Source: Hyphomicrobiales bacterium (GTDB taxonomy: Bacteria > Pseudomonadota > Alphaproteobacteria > Rhizobiales > Rhizobiaceae). From it: 64,000 nt of DNA. The notes under the pieces are model-generated. The model searched no databases and had not been told where the DNA came from. It worked only from the letters and a program-made list of their open reading frames with translations. The stretch lies in assembly GCA_900472485.1 (NCBI GenBank), contig UCII01000021.1, positions 124,001-188,000 on the forward strand, in the 5' to 3' direction. The position numbers were made by a program, and so were the translations under genes. Shown piece by piece: positions 8,039-17,331 of this stretch (within the stretch, counting starts at the first letter, position 1; each line of letters begins with the position of its first letter).

Positions 8039-8889
8039 CGTTTCCGTTGCTGGCTGAACGATGCCCTGTCATCGTCAAGCATTGCGATCCCGGGCTGATC
8101 GGACGGCACGCCGCCCGAGCGCTGATCCTGGAGGTAGAGACCTGGCCCAAGCCTGGTTTGGTCAGCCATATCGACAACGGCGCTCATGCCGATATGGATG
8201 CGGATCTTCTGCGCCTGAGTGCCCGGACGCTGGAGCCATTCTTCATCGCGCTTGCCGAGGCCGGCGCCATGGACATGGGCATGGATCGCCTGCGGCAAAT
8301 CGGCATTGAGGCGGAAAAGGCAATGCGGGATGCGACGGCAGGGGTGAATACCCATCGCGGCGCCATCTTCGGCCTCGGCCTGCTGGCGGCGGCGGCCGGC
8401 TTGGCGGCGACCTGTGCCTGGCAGGCGCCGCTCGGCACCCTTGTCGCACAGCGTTGGGGACGCGACATCCTCAACAAGGCGCCGGAGCACGACAGTCACG
8501 GCGGCATCGTGGCGCGACGTTACCGGGTCGGCGGCGCGCGGGCCGAGGCTGCCGTCGGCATGCCGTCCGTCTACGATATCGCCCGTCCGGCGCTTGCCGA
8601 AGGGCGCCGCCTGGCCATGGGTGACGAAGAAGCCGCAAGGGTTCATGCCTGCATGGCTCTGATCGCGGTGGTCGACGACAGCAATCTGCTTTATCGCGCC
8701 GGCCCGGAAGGGTTGAATTTCGCGCGTGAGAAGGCCCGCGCCTTCCTGGCTGATGGCGGGGTCGCGCGCGCGAATTGGCGATGGGATGCCAAGGTCATTC
8801 ACGAGGCCTTCGTGGCGCGCAATCTCAGCCCGGGCGGTTGCGCCGATCTCCTTGCCATGGCGCTGTTTACCGAGGTGTTGGAATCGTGA
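8035..8889 (+). CDS. mdcB: Triphosphoribosyl-dephospho-CoA synthase
   Basis: Protein of 284 residues of the CitG/MdcB family. It makes the prosthetic-group precursor from ATP and dephospho-CoA. The signature is EVETWPKPGLVSHIDNGAHA at about residues 38-57; later come GVNTHRGAIFGLGLLAAAAG and VHACMALIAVVDDSNLLYR. The start at 8035 overlaps the mdcG stop in ATGA; the longer open frame upstream is only the shadow of mdcG. It ends in a GTGA overlap with mdcH. Confidence 0.93.
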   Translation: MTFPLLAERCPVIVKHCDPGLIGRHAARALILEVETWPKPGLVSHIDNGAHADMDADLLRLSARTLEPFFIALAEAGAMDMGMDRLRQIGIEAEKAMRDATAGVNTHRGAIFGLGLLAAAAGLAATCAWQAPLGTLVAQRWGRDILNKAPEHDSHGGIVARRYRVGGARAEAAVGMPSVYDIARPALAEGRRLAMGDEEAARVHACMALIAVVDDSNLLYRAGPEGLNFAREKARAFLADGGVARANWRWDAKVIHEAFVARNLSPGGCADLLAMALFTEVLES

Positions 8890-9806
8890 CCCTCGCGCTG
8901 CTGTGTTCGGGCCAAGGTCACCAGAGCCGGGAAATGTTCCGGCTGCTGGCGGCAGAACCCGAAGCACAGCTCGTTTTTGAAGCCGCGACCACTGTGCTGG
9001 GGACGCACCCAACGGAATTCTGCCGGACCGTACCCGAAGCCGCGTTGCATGCAAACCGCGAAGGTCAGATCCTGTGCGTGACACGTGCGCTTGCGATTGC
9101 TCGCGCCCTTTTTCCGACCGGCGCGCCAAGCGAAACGATGGTGGCCGGTTACAGCGTCGGTGAAATGGCGGCGTGGGGGGTGGCTGGGATCTGGTCGCCC
9201 GTGGACACTTTGAGGCTGGTCGATCAGCGGGCGCGGGAAATGGACGCTGTCGGCGGGCCGGATGACGGACTTGGCTACGTGCGTGGTTTGCCAATGGCGG
9301 CGGTGCAGGAGCTTGCCGATCGTTTCGGCTGCGCAATCGCCATCGTGAACCCCGATCTCCTGTTCATCCTCGGCGGCGCCAGGCGATCGATCGATGCGCT
9401 ATGCACCGCCGCGCTGGAAGAAGGTGCGGCACGTGCTGCGCCGATGCCGGTGCATGTCGCCTCCCATACACCGCGGCTCGCTGGTGCGGTGGCACCGTTT
9501 GACATAGCCCTTGCCTCGGCAGCTATGAGCCGCCCGGCGCTGCGCCTCATGACTGCCACCAGTGCGACGCTTGTTGTCGATCCGGAACGCGCCCGCGCGG
9601 GGCTTGCGCGGCAACTGGCCGAGAGGATCGATTGGGCAAGCGTGATCGAAGCCTTGGCCGAACGTGGCGTAACGACGATCCTCGAACTGGGGCCGGGTCG
9701 AGCTCTGGCGGAAATGGCAGCTCTTGCGCTACCTGGGGTAAGAGTGCGTGCAGTCGACGACTTTCATAGCCTCACAGGGATTAAAGCCTGGCTGGCTGCC
9801 GACTGA
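8886..9806 (+). CDS. mdcH: Malonyl-CoA:ACP malonyltransferase of malonate decarboxylase (epsilon subunit)
   Basis: Acyltransferase of 306 residues, FabD-like, which loads malonyl groups from malonyl-CoA onto MdcC to start the catalytic cycle. LLCSGQGHQ at the N terminus is the GQG motif. The nucleophile is S90 in GYSVGEMAAWGVAG (GHSxGE variant with tyrosine), and the partner histidine is likely in HVASHTPRL. It starts at a GTG that overlaps the mdcB stop; the ATG further upstream belongs to another reading of mdcB. Last gene of the operon. The 98 bases to the convergent ABC gene show no clear terminator hairpin. Confidence 0.93.
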   Translation: MTLALLCSGQGHQSREMFRLLAAEPEAQLVFEAATTVLGTHPTEFCRTVPEAALHANREGQILCVTRALAIARALFPTGAPSETMVAGYSVGEMAAWGVAGIWSPVDTLRLVDQRAREMDAVGGPDDGLGYVRGLPMAAVQELADRFGCAIAIVNPDLLFILGGARRSIDALCTAALEEGAARAAPMPVHVASHTPRLAGAVAPFDIALASAAMSRPALRLMTATSATLVVDPERARAGLARQLAERIDWASVIEALAERGVTTILELGPGRALAEMAALALPGVRVRAVDDFHSLTGIKAWLAAD

Positions 9807-9904
9807 AACCAAAGTCTTCTCGCTACCGATCGGGTCGCCTGCCCTCGGATGCTGCGACGCAAACCGACTTTGAGGCTGGTGGCGGCGAGCAATGACGAAT
9901 GAGC

Positions 9905-10969
9905 TTACTCGAGCCGCCGGCCAGTCGCCCCGTCGAAAAGATGCAGCCGCCCAAGGTCAGGTATCAACGAAAGACGGCCGCCAGCCCGCGTGCTGACCCG
10001 TTCGCGCAGCGCTATGACGAGATCGTCGGACCCGATACGCGAGACGATCAGGGTCTCTGCACCGGTTGGCTCCACCACGACGACTTCGGCATCGATGCCG
10101 CCCTCGCCTATGGCAATATTTTCGGGCCGTATGCCGTAGACAATCTCTGCGCCGCGCGCGACTTCGAGCCCCGCGGGCAACGGAAGGCGCGCTCCGCCGT
10201 CGGCGACGAATTCCAGCGGGCCGGTACTGCTGATCTTGCCGCGGATAAGGTTCATCCCAGGGGAGCCGATGAAGCCGGCAACGAAGAGGTTGGCGGGCCG
10301 GTCGTACAGGTCCAGAGGCGAGCCGATCTGCTCGACATAGCCGTCACGCATGACGACGATCCGGTCCGCCATCGTCATGGCTTCGATCTGGTCGTGAGTG
10401 ACGTAGATGGTGGTCGTACGCAGGCGCTGATGCAGCTGCTTGATTTCGGAGCGCATCTGTACGCGCAGCTTTGCATCCAGGTTGGATAGCGGCTCGTCGA
10501 AAAGAAATACCTGCGGTTGACGCACGATCGCGCGGCCCATGGCGACACGCTGGCGCTGGCCGCCGGACAGATTGCGCGGATAGCGGTCGAGCAGGTTTTC
10601 GAGACCGAGGATCTGCGCCGCATCGCGCACGCGCTGCCGGATCTCTTCCTTCGGCGCCTTGGCCAGCCGAAGCGAAAAGCCCATATTCGCCTCGACGGTC
10701 ATATGCGGATAGAGCGCGTAGGATTGGAATACCATGGCGATGTCGCGGCTCTTGGGTTCGACATCGTTGACCACACGGCCGCCGATCGCGACGTCACCGC
10801 CGCTGATCTCCTCCAGTCCGGCGATCATGCGAAGAAGCGTCGATTTTCCGCAGCCCGAAGGGCCGACGAGAATGACGAATTCGCCGTCCTCGATATCGAT
10901 ATCCACTCCATGCAGAACTTCGAAGTGACCGTAGCTCTTGCGGACACTCGTCACGCTGACCGATGCCAT
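9905..10969 (-). CDS. Sugar ABC transporter ATP-binding protein (MalK/UgpC class)
   Basis: Cytoplasmic ATPase of 354 residues for the ABC importer encoded by the same operon. Walker A is GPSGCGKST, the Q-loop is in FQSYALYPHM, the signature is LSGGQRQRVAMGRAI and Walker B is VFLFDEPLSNLDA; the switch histidine is in YVTHDQIEAMT. After residue 235 the regulatory OB-fold domain follows (FIGSPGMNLIRG, YGIRPENIAIGE). The ATG at 10969 has GGAG eight bases upstream. It is the last gene of the eight-gene minus-strand operon, 82 bases behind the GatZ-like gene. Confidence 0.92.
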   Translation of the reverse strand: MASVSVTSVRKSYGHFEVLHGVDIDIEDGEFVILVGPSGCGKSTLLRMIAGLEEISGGDVAIGGRVVNDVEPKSRDIAMVFQSYALYPHMTVEANMGFSLRLAKAPKEEIRQRVRDAAQILGLENLLDRYPRNLSGGQRQRVAMGRAIVRQPQVFLFDEPLSNLDAKLRVQMRSEIKQLHQRLRTTTIYVTHDQIEAMTMADRIVVMRDGYVEQIGSPLDLYDRPANLFVAGFIGSPGMNLIRGKISSTGPLEFVADGGARLPLPAGLEVARGAEIVYGIRPENIAIGEGGIDAEVVVVEPTGAETLIVSRIGSDDLVIALRERVSTRAGGRLSLIPDLGRLHLFDGATGRRLE

Positions 10970-11051
10970 TATGATCTCCAATTAGAAAAGCGTGTGTCTG
11001 ATCGCCAACACCCCTGCCGACCACCAGGGTCGGGCAGCGCGCCAAGGCGAC

Positions 11052-12350
11052 CTATGCGATCGTGGCTGCAGAATAAGGTTCCAGGGCCGCGTCGATCGCC
11101 GCAATGCAGAGATCACGCGCCCGAGGCAGAACCTTCTTCGCGACCACTGCCGGATAGACCCGGCCGAGATATTGGCTGATGAGCGTTTCCGGAATATCGC
11201 CCTCGAAGCGCGCAAGCAGGGTCTCGACGGCCGCAGCGGCCTTCTCGTTCGGCCAATAATAGCGGATGCGGTCGCTATAGCTGAAGTGCCGCTGCAAGCG
11301 CTGTTCTTCGGCCGAGCCGCCATAATGGGAATTCCAATGACCCGGACTTTCGAGCATGACGGCCTCCATCGTCGCATAGATCGCATCAGACAGAACCCTT
11401 CCGGCGAGAACCGAGGCGATAGCATCGAGGCCATAGAGCGCCTCACGCAGGGCAAAGGTCAGGCCGGGTCCGACCTTGAGGATAGCGAAACCGCCCTCCA
11501 CGAGGGCGGCAAGCGCGTCCCCAGGCTGATAGTCCGTGGAATGCGCCTCGAAGAGCAAGCCGGGCATCTGGTCGAGAGCGCCAACCAAACCATCCGCACG
11601 ATCCGGTCTGTAAAGCACGACATTGGCATTGCCGAACTCGACGCCGGGCTGGACGACAATGGCGATCACCCGCTCCAGAGCGCCTTCGACACCGGCCTTA
11701 GCGAAGGCGGCACGATGCACTGCCAGTGTGTTTATCGCCGCCTCGGGTCGCGTCACCTCGAGCTCGTCGAGGGCATGGGTGGCGCCGCCCGGCGGCGGCA
11801 CTTCGGTTCCGATAATATAGACGGGTGGCCGGCGGCCGGAGCGAAGAGCAGCCTGTTCCGCCACGCGTGCAAGCCGCGCGGCGCGTTCCGCCGTCAGCTC
11901 GTCGGCCAAGGCTACGGCCTCGCCGGCGCAGCCCATCGATGTATCGAGGTGGATCTTTTCGAAACCTGCTTCGACATAGGCCGCAATCATCGCCTCGGCC
12001 TTCGCCATCGCTTCCTCTGCGGGCAGCTTCCTCCACGGGTTCGGCCCAAGATGGTCGCCGCCAAGGATGATGCGGTCGACAGGAAAGCCGACTGCGGCGG
12101 CTATGTCTTCGACGAAACGGCGGAAGTCGCGTGGCGTCATTCCGGTATAGCCACCATCCTGATTGACCTGATTGCAGGTCGCTTCGATCAGCGCGACCGC
12201 CTCATCTAAGGCTGCACGCCTCAGTGCCGCCTCGATAACGAGCGGATGCGCGGAGCAGACCGATGTGATCCCGCGCGGCATAGTCTTGACACGGTCACCG
12301 AGAAGCTTCTTCAGCGCAATGCCACGATTGTGTTCGACGAAGGCATTCAT
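11052..12350 (-). CDS. gatZ: GatZ/KbaZ-like protein (tagatose-bisphosphate aldolase, non-catalytic subunit family)
   Basis: Protein of 432 residues with a TIM-barrel class II aldolase-like fold. Family stretches are RGITSVCSAHPLVIEAAL, NQVNQDGGYTGMTPRDFR, LGGDHLGPNPW, HLDTSMGCAG, IGTEVPPPGGA and FEAHSTDYQ. In enteric bacteria GatZ or KbaZ stabilises the aldolase subunit GatY or KbaY, but no such catalytic gene is present here. Literature on N-acetylgalactosamine pathways has suggested a different, kinase-type role for related AgaZ proteins. The role in this operon therefore remains open. It is coupled to the SIS gene by an ATGA overlap. Confidence 0.85.
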   Translation of the reverse strand: MNAFVEHNRGIALKKLLGDRVKTMPRGITSVCSAHPLVIEAALRRAALDEAVALIEATCNQVNQDGGYTGMTPRDFRRFVEDIAAAVGFPVDRIILGGDHLGPNPWRKLPAEEAMAKAEAMIAAYVEAGFEKIHLDTSMGCAGEAVALADELTAERAARLARVAEQAALRSGRRPPVYIIGTEVPPPGGATHALDELEVTRPEAAINTLAVHRAAFAKAGVEGALERVIAIVVQPGVEFGNANVVLYRPDRADGLVGALDQMPGLLFEAHSTDYQPGDALAALVEGGFAILKVGPGLTFALREALYGLDAIASVLAGRVLSDAIYATMEAVMLESPGHWNSHYGGSAEEQRLQRHFSYSDRIRYYWPNEKAAAAVETLLARFEGDIPETLISQYLGRVYPAVVAKKVLPRARDLCIAAIDAALEPYSAATIA

Positions 12351-13300
12351 CCGAGCATCACGACCTTGGTGAGATGGCGGGGCGATACCGTATCGACACC
12401 CTTCGACTGCGCTGCCCTTTCTCCAAGGATCTGCAGAGCCGGCAGCACGCAGAGGCCCGCAAGTGCCGGCTCGCGATCGACAGTCAGTTCCAGATCACCC
12501 GGACCGCCAAAGCCGATGACGGCCGCACCCTTTTGCCGCAGCTCCTCGACCAGCAACACTTCCGCAGCCTTCTGATCGGCACTGTAGAGCATGACGACCG
12601 CCGTGTTGCCATCGACGAGGCTGATCGGTCCGTGCCGGTATTCCAGGGGATGAAAGCCCTGCGTGATGATCTGGCTCATCTCCATCAACTTCAAGGCGCC
12701 TTCCAGGGCAATGCCGTAGAGCGGTCCGCTGCCGAGGAAAACGAAATGCGACCGACCTTCGATGATCTTCGGAAGAGCCGCATCGAGCTCATCGGCCAGA
12801 CGGCGTGCGGATTGGGCGATCGATGGCGGGATCTCCACGCCGACCATCTGCATGCCCAGAAGCAGCATGAGGCTCGCCGAGACCGTCATGACGATGCCCT
12901 CATCGCCATGGGTCGCCGCTTCGATCAGCCGGTCGCAATTCCTAGCAAGCGAGCTTTCAGGCTCGACCGTGATGGCGGTGACGAAAACGCCGGCTTTGCG
13001 GCTAGCCTTGGCAGCGGCAACGGTTTCCGTCGTCTCCCCGCTGCGCGAAAGGGCCACCAGATGGACCTTCTGCCAGCGCGGCCAGAAGGCGGCCGGCCGG
13101 TTCAGCCATTCCGCACCCGGCGCGGCAATCGCCGAATAGCCGGCAAGATTGGCGTGAGCCGCAAGCGACAAAGCGAGATTGTAGGATGTGCCGCAGCCCA
13201 GAAAAACCGTCAGTTCGGCATCATGCGGGGCGGAGACCGGTCCGATCGCCTTTTCCCAATAAGGAAATTGCTCGAAGATCACCTTTTCCGTCGTATTCAT
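12347..13300 (-). CDS. SIS-domain sugar isomerase/deaminase (AgaS-like)
   Basis: Protein of 317 residues with two SIS domains, roughly residues 20-155 and 180-310, as in AgaS, FrlB and the isomerase half of GlmS. Visible motifs are FLGCGTSYNLALSLAAH, VALSRSGETTETVAAAK and FLGSGPLYGIALEGALKLME; EYRHGPISLV is the phosphosugar-binding loop. No glutaminase domain is present, so it cannot use glutamine as GlmS does. A sugar kinase and GatZ-like protein in the same operon suggest conversion of an amino-sugar 6-phosphate to a keto-sugar phosphate, but the substrate is inferred only. A 12-base gap follows the permease gene. Confidence 0.8.
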   Translation of the reverse strand: MNTTEKVIFEQFPYWEKAIGPVSAPHDAELTVFLGCGTSYNLALSLAAHANLAGYSAIAAPGAEWLNRPAAFWPRWQKVHLVALSRSGETTETVAAAKASRKAGVFVTAITVEPESSLARNCDRLIEAATHGDEGIVMTVSASLMLLLGMQMVGVEIPPSIAQSARRLADELDAALPKIIEGRSHFVFLGSGPLYGIALEGALKLMEMSQIITQGFHPLEYRHGPISLVDGNTAVVMLYSADQKAAEVLLVEELRQKGAAVIGFGGPGDLELTVDREPALAGLCVLPALQILGERAAQSKGVDTVSPRHLTKVVMLG

Positions 13301-13312
13301 ACTAGCTCCGAT

Positions 13313-14170
13313 TTACTTGACCGATCCGGCCAGCAGACCGCTGACGAGGTATCGATTGAGAAAGATGACGACCAGGGCGGGAATGATGATGGCAATCGAT
13401 CCGCTTGCCGTGATCAGCCCATAGTCGATGAAGTTCTTGGTGACGAATTCCGGGATCAGCACCGTCAAGGGCTTCGTCGCCTGCGGCGAGAAGATGAGCG
13501 GGACGAGATACTGCCCCCATGCGCCAAGAAAGGTCAGAATTGCCGCTGCCGTCAGGCCAGGACCGGCGAGCGGCAGGACAATGTTGAAGAAGATGTAGAG
13601 CCTTCCGGCGCCATCGAGCTGTGCCGCCTCTTCAAGCGCGATCGGCAACGCCTCGAAGACGCTCCGCAACAGCCAGAGTGATAGGGGCAGGTAAGCCGAG
13701 ACATAGATCAGCGCCACGCCCACATAGGTGTCGACCAGATGCAGGCTGATCATGATCCGATAAAGCGGAATGAGCACCGCATAACCGGGAATTGCGAGCG
13801 TCGCGACGACGGCGGCAAACAGAAAGCCACGGCCGGGAAACTGGATCCGCGTGAAGGCATAGGCGCCGAGTGCCGATATCGCCACGCAAAGAAGCGTTGC
13901 AGCCACCGAAGTTACGATACTGTTGATCAGTGCAGCGCGAAACTGCGACCAGACCTGGACTCCGCCGATCCTGGCAATATCGATGCCGAAGAGGCGCGAG
14001 AAATGATCCAGCGTGAAATGCTGCGGAAAGAAATGGATGGGTCGGGCCGAGAAATCCTCGGTCGGCGTGATGGAGCTTGCGAGCGTCCAATAGATCGGCC
14101 CGAGCGACCAGATCAAGAGAACCGCAACGCCGGCCCAGATCAACAAACGATAGGAAAGGCTCTGTTTCAT
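13313..14170 (-). CDS. Sugar ABC transporter permease (MalG-like)
   Basis: Membrane permease of 285 residues with about six helices. The first is LLIWAGVAVLLIWSLGPIYW. The EAA loop, which contacts the ATPase, is visible as EALPIALEEAAQLDGAGRLY, followed by IVLPLAGPGLTAAAILTFLG. MalG-type permeases usually end with a positively charged tail, here SGLLAGSVK. The start overlaps the stop of the preceding permease gene by one base. It forms the translocation pore with the MalF-like protein encoded just upstream. Confidence 0.92.
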   Translation of the reverse strand: MKQSLSYRLLIWAGVAVLLIWSLGPIYWTLASSITPTEDFSARPIHFFPQHFTLDHFSRLFGIDIARIGGVQVWSQFRAALINSIVTSVAATLLCVAISALGAYAFTRIQFPGRGFLFAAVVATLAIPGYAVLIPLYRIMISLHLVDTYVGVALIYVSAYLPLSLWLLRSVFEALPIALEEAAQLDGAGRLYIFFNIVLPLAGPGLTAAAILTFLGAWGQYLVPLIFSPQATKPLTVLIPEFVTKNFIDYGLITASGSIAIIIPALVVIFLNRYLVSGLLAGSVK

Positions 14171-15087
14171 CAGTCAAACCGGGTGTTGCGATAGACGCGC
14201 AGGACATAGACAAGCGAGACCAGCAGCGAGACCAACGTGATCACGAGAGACAAGGCCATGCCATAGGAGAAGCGCAGATTCTGGAAGGTCTCGAGATAGA
14301 TCTGGACGAGAACCGGCCGCGTCTCGAGGCTGGAACCCGCCAAGACCCAGGCCTCGTCGAAGAGGTTGAATGCATTGACGGTCGCGTTGGTCATGGCAAC
14401 GGCAATGGCGCTGCGCACCAGCGGAAGCGTAACAAGGGCGAACATCTGTGTCCGCGTTGCACCATCGATGCGCGCGGCCTCATAGAGATGAGCGGGAATG
14501 CTCTGCATGGCGGCCAGCACGATGACGACGGTCAGGGGCATCATGCGCCAGACGTGAACCACCGTGACCGCGATGATGGCACTGGTGCGATCGTTGAACC
14601 AGACATGGTTCTCGAAAGGCAAGCCTGCCGCCGAAAGAATGCCATTCAGCAATCCTGCTCCGGGCTGATAGATCCAGAGCCAGATCACTGCGTTGACGAC
14701 ACCGGGCAGCGCCCAGGGCAGGACGACGGCGGCAAGCAGCCATTGGCGGCCGACCTTGACCTGATTGATGAGGGCGGCGGCAAGCACGCCGAACACCGTC
14801 TCGGCCACGACTGCGAGTACAACGTAGAGAAACGTATTGACCCAGGTCGTGCCCAATTGCCCGTCGGAGAGCATGCGCGTGTAGTTTTCCAGCCCGACAA
14901 AGGGCGTTCCCGCCTGCATCGGATTGACCCTGTGCAGGCTGTCCCACACCGTTCTTCCGATAGGGTAGAAGACAAGAGCCGCCATCGTGATCAGGATCGG
15001 CGAAACGAGCAGGATGCCCAGCGTGGTGTCGGCTTTGATGCCGACGCCACGCCTGCTCCTGCCACCGGCAGAGACTGCGATTGTCAT
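14170..15087 (-). CDS. Sugar ABC transporter permease (MalF-like)
   Basis: Membrane permease of 305 residues. It starts with a short basic stretch (GGRSRRGVGIKAD), then a first helix LLVSPILITMAALVFYPIGR. The EAA loop is HLYEAARIDGATRTQMFALV, followed by TLPLVRSAIAVAMT. About six helices fit the MalF/UgpA class without the large periplasmic loop of enteric MalF. The start overlaps the binding-protein stop in ATGA, so the transporter components are translationally coupled. Confidence 0.92.
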   Translation of the reverse strand: MTIAVSAGGRSRRGVGIKADTTLGILLVSPILITMAALVFYPIGRTVWDSLHRVNPMQAGTPFVGLENYTRMLSDGQLGTTWVNTFLYVVLAVVAETVFGVLAAALINQVKVGRQWLLAAVVLPWALPGVVNAVIWLWIYQPGAGLLNGILSAAGLPFENHVWFNDRTSAIIAVTVVHVWRMMPLTVVIVLAAMQSIPAHLYEAARIDGATRTQMFALVTLPLVRSAIAVAMTNATVNAFNLFDEAWVLAGSSLETRPVLVQIYLETFQNLRFSYGMALSLVITLVSLLVSLVYVLRVYRNTRFD

Positions 15088-16340
15088 TGCGCCGATGCCT
15101 GCTTTGCAGCTTCGGCGATGTTCTGCATGGCCTGATCGACGGTGACCTGGCCCTTCGCCGCACTATTGATGGCCGTATTTACCGCGCTTGAGAATTCCGG
15201 ATACCAAGGGGGTGTACCCTGCGGAAACAGAGGCTCGACGGTCTTCGACTGCGCGACGAGCGTGTCACCGCTCAGCAGCTGCCCGGCAGCATTGAGTTCA
15301 GACAAGGCCGATGTGCGGGTCGGCAATGCGCCATTGGCCGCATTCTTCTTCTGGAAGTCCTTGCTGGTGAACCATTTGACGAAGGCGATGGCGGCTTCCC
15401 TGTTTTGCGAAACGCGGGGGATGGCGAGTGCTTCGGGAAGGCCGAAGCTGCGGGTCTCGCCGCTTGCGGTCGGCACCAGGATCGCCTCGATCTGACCGGC
15501 CACTTTCGACTGTTTGGGATCATTCATCTGACCGATCCTGCCCGGCTCGCCCGAGATCATGATGCTGGTGACGCCCTGGGCAAACATGCTCTCATTGATC
15601 TGGCTGTCCTTGAGGCCGGTGGAGGCGGGATCGACGAGACCTTCCTTCAGCAGCATCAGTTCAAAGGCCAGCGCCTTGTAGCCGGCCGAATCCTTCGAGA
15701 CGAAGAGCGGCTTGAAATCCTTGTCGAACAGTTCGCCGCCGAAGGCTTTCGTCAGCAGATACCAGCTGGTCGACGCGCCTTCGGTCGCCGAAAGCGGCAG
15801 GCCGATCGGATAGGTCGCGATCTTCTTTTCCTTGATCTGCTTGGCGGCGGCGACCAGCTCATCGAGCGTCTTCGGCATCGTCGTGATGCCCGCATCGGCG
15901 AAATGCTTCTTGTTGATGAGCATGACACGGAAGTCGTTGGTATAGGGCACGCCGAGCAGATTGCCGTTGACCGTGAAGATCTTGGAAACGCCGATATCCT
16001 TGACGGTATCGGCATCGATCACGTCGTTGAGCGGCAGATACCAGTCTGCGGCGCTGAACTGGCCCGTCCATGACCAATCGAACTCGGTGACATCGGCCGG
16101 TGCTGTGCCTGCGATCAGCGAGGTGACGAGCTTCGGGCGGATATCGTCCCACGAGAGTGTCTGCATATTGACGTGAATGCCGGTCTCGGCTTCGAAATCG
16201 CCGGGAATGTTCGGCGCCTGGGGCGAAGGCATCAGAACCGTGATCGATTGTCCGGCAAGCGGTTTCGCATTCTGAGCGAGGGCCGGAACGGCGGCAACGA
16301 GCGCCGCAAGAGCGACGAATGGCAAAGTAAATTTACGCAT
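15084..16340 (-). CDS. Sugar ABC transporter substrate-binding protein
   Basis: Periplasmic solute-binding protein of 418 residues, family 1 (MalE/UgpB type). A signal peptide of about 22 residues (RKFTLPFVALAALVAAVPALA) ends at ALA-Q. The mature part shows typical stretches such as TEFDWSWTGQFSAADWYLPL, NLLGVPYTNDFRVMLINKK and AIAFVKWFTSKDFQKKNA. Start at 16340 has an AGAAGGGAA ribosome site; the longer frame to 16376 would extend the overlap with the kinase gene. It overlaps the kinase stop by 8 bases. The ligand cannot be read from sequence; operon content suggests an amino sugar or galactose-type sugar. Confidence 0.92.
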   Translation of the reverse strand: MRKFTLPFVALAALVAAVPALAQNAKPLAGQSITVLMPSPQAPNIPGDFEAETGIHVNMQTLSWDDIRPKLVTSLIAGTAPADVTEFDWSWTGQFSAADWYLPLNDVIDADTVKDIGVSKIFTVNGNLLGVPYTNDFRVMLINKKHFADAGITTMPKTLDELVAAAKQIKEKKIATYPIGLPLSATEGASTSWYLLTKAFGGELFDKDFKPLFVSKDSAGYKALAFELMLLKEGLVDPASTGLKDSQINESMFAQGVTSIMISGEPGRIGQMNDPKQSKVAGQIEAILVPTASGETRSFGLPEALAIPRVSQNREAAIAFVKWFTSKDFQKKNAANGALPTRTSALSELNAAGQLLSGDTLVAQSKTVEPLFPQGTPPWYPEFSSAVNTAINSAAKGQVTVDQAMQNIAEAAKQASAQ

Positions 16341-17331
16341 GTTCCCTTCTTTCCTTGTTATTGAGGTCTGCTTCACCTGAATGCACCGCTGCGGTCTTTG
16401 CCGTTGCGGCGATTTGTGTGATCCAGCCGTTATCCACCGGCCAGTCGAGAAGGCGGGCGGCCGCCAGAAGGGCGCCGCCGATGGGAGGAAGCTTCGGGCT
16501 TACGGCCGGGCGGCCGACGCGCCGCTCGAGTGCAGCAAGCAGGGCGCGGCTTGCAAATGTTCCGCCTGCATAGGTCCAGTCAGCGCCCGGACCGCAATGC
16601 GGCGCTATGGCTTCGACATGCTTTGCCAGTTCCGATGCGGCCTGTTCGATCAGTTGTTTCGCTGCTCGGTCACCAGAGCGCGCAACGCGATCGACGAGAA
16701 TCGATAGGCCAGCGATCTTGGCGCGAGGGTTTTCGAGTTCGCTCACCCATCCTCCCAACGCATTGACCGGGTCGATGCTGTCGAGATTCAGGAATTCGAA
16801 CACGGCCTTCGCCAGCGCGGTCGGACCTGCCCGCCCGTCGAGGCTCTGGCTGACGAGGCTGAGAGCTGCCCGTCCGATCCAATAGCTGCTGCCCTCGTCG
16901 CCGATGACATCTCCCCATCCGCCGACGCGCGCAGATGCGCCAGCGCTGTTGCGTGCCCAGGCCATCGAACCCGTCCCGGACAGGATGAGAATACCGGGCT
17001 TGCCGGCAAAGGCACCAAGATGAGCCGCATCGACATCGTTGAGAATATGCCGCTTGGCCTTGGGGAAGCTGGCCTCGATCGCCTCGCGCTGCTGTTCCGA
17101 CAGGTGTGCCACTTCGCCATAGGCCGGCAGCGCGGCAGCGACGGCGGCCGGCTGCTCCCGCTCCAGGAAGGGGCGCAGCGCAAGATCCAGTTCGCGCCGC
17201 CAATTCGGATTATCCATCGGATTGACGCCGCCGCTGCGCGACATAAGCAGCACGTTGCCGGCTCTGTCGGCAAGTGCCGCCAGCACCTTGCTGCCGCCAC
17301 CATCGATGCCGAGGATCAGCTCGTCGCTCAT
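16333..17331 (-). CDS. BadF/BadG-type sugar kinase (N-acetylglucosamine kinase-like)
   Basis: Cytoplasmic kinase of 332 residues in the ASKHA fold, BcrAD/BadFG family, which includes N-acetylglucosamine kinases. Phosphate-1 motif is LILGIDGGGSK near residues 5-15. Phosphate-2 is ILILSGTGSMAWARN, and the sugar-binding part is GGWGDVIGDEGSSYWIG, very similar to eukaryotic NAGK. TYAGGTFASRALL is the adenosine region. The ATG at 17331 overlaps the regulator stop in ATGA. It would phosphorylate the sugar brought in by the ABC transporter, but which hexosamine is not known. Confidence 0.88.
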   Translation of the reverse strand: MSDELILGIDGGGSKVLAALADRAGNVLLMSRSGGVNPMDNPNWRRELDLALRPFLEREQPAAVAAALPAYGEVAHLSEQQREAIEASFPKAKRHILNDVDAAHLGAFAGKPGILILSGTGSMAWARNSAGASARVGGWGDVIGDEGSSYWIGRAALSLVSQSLDGRAGPTALAKAVFEFLNLDSIDPVNALGGWVSELENPRAKIAGLSILVDRVARSGDRAAKQLIEQAASELAKHVEAIAPHCGPGADWTYAGGTFASRALLAALERRVGRPAVSPKLPPIGGALLAAARLLDWPVDNGWITQIAATAKTAAVHSGEADLNNKERREHA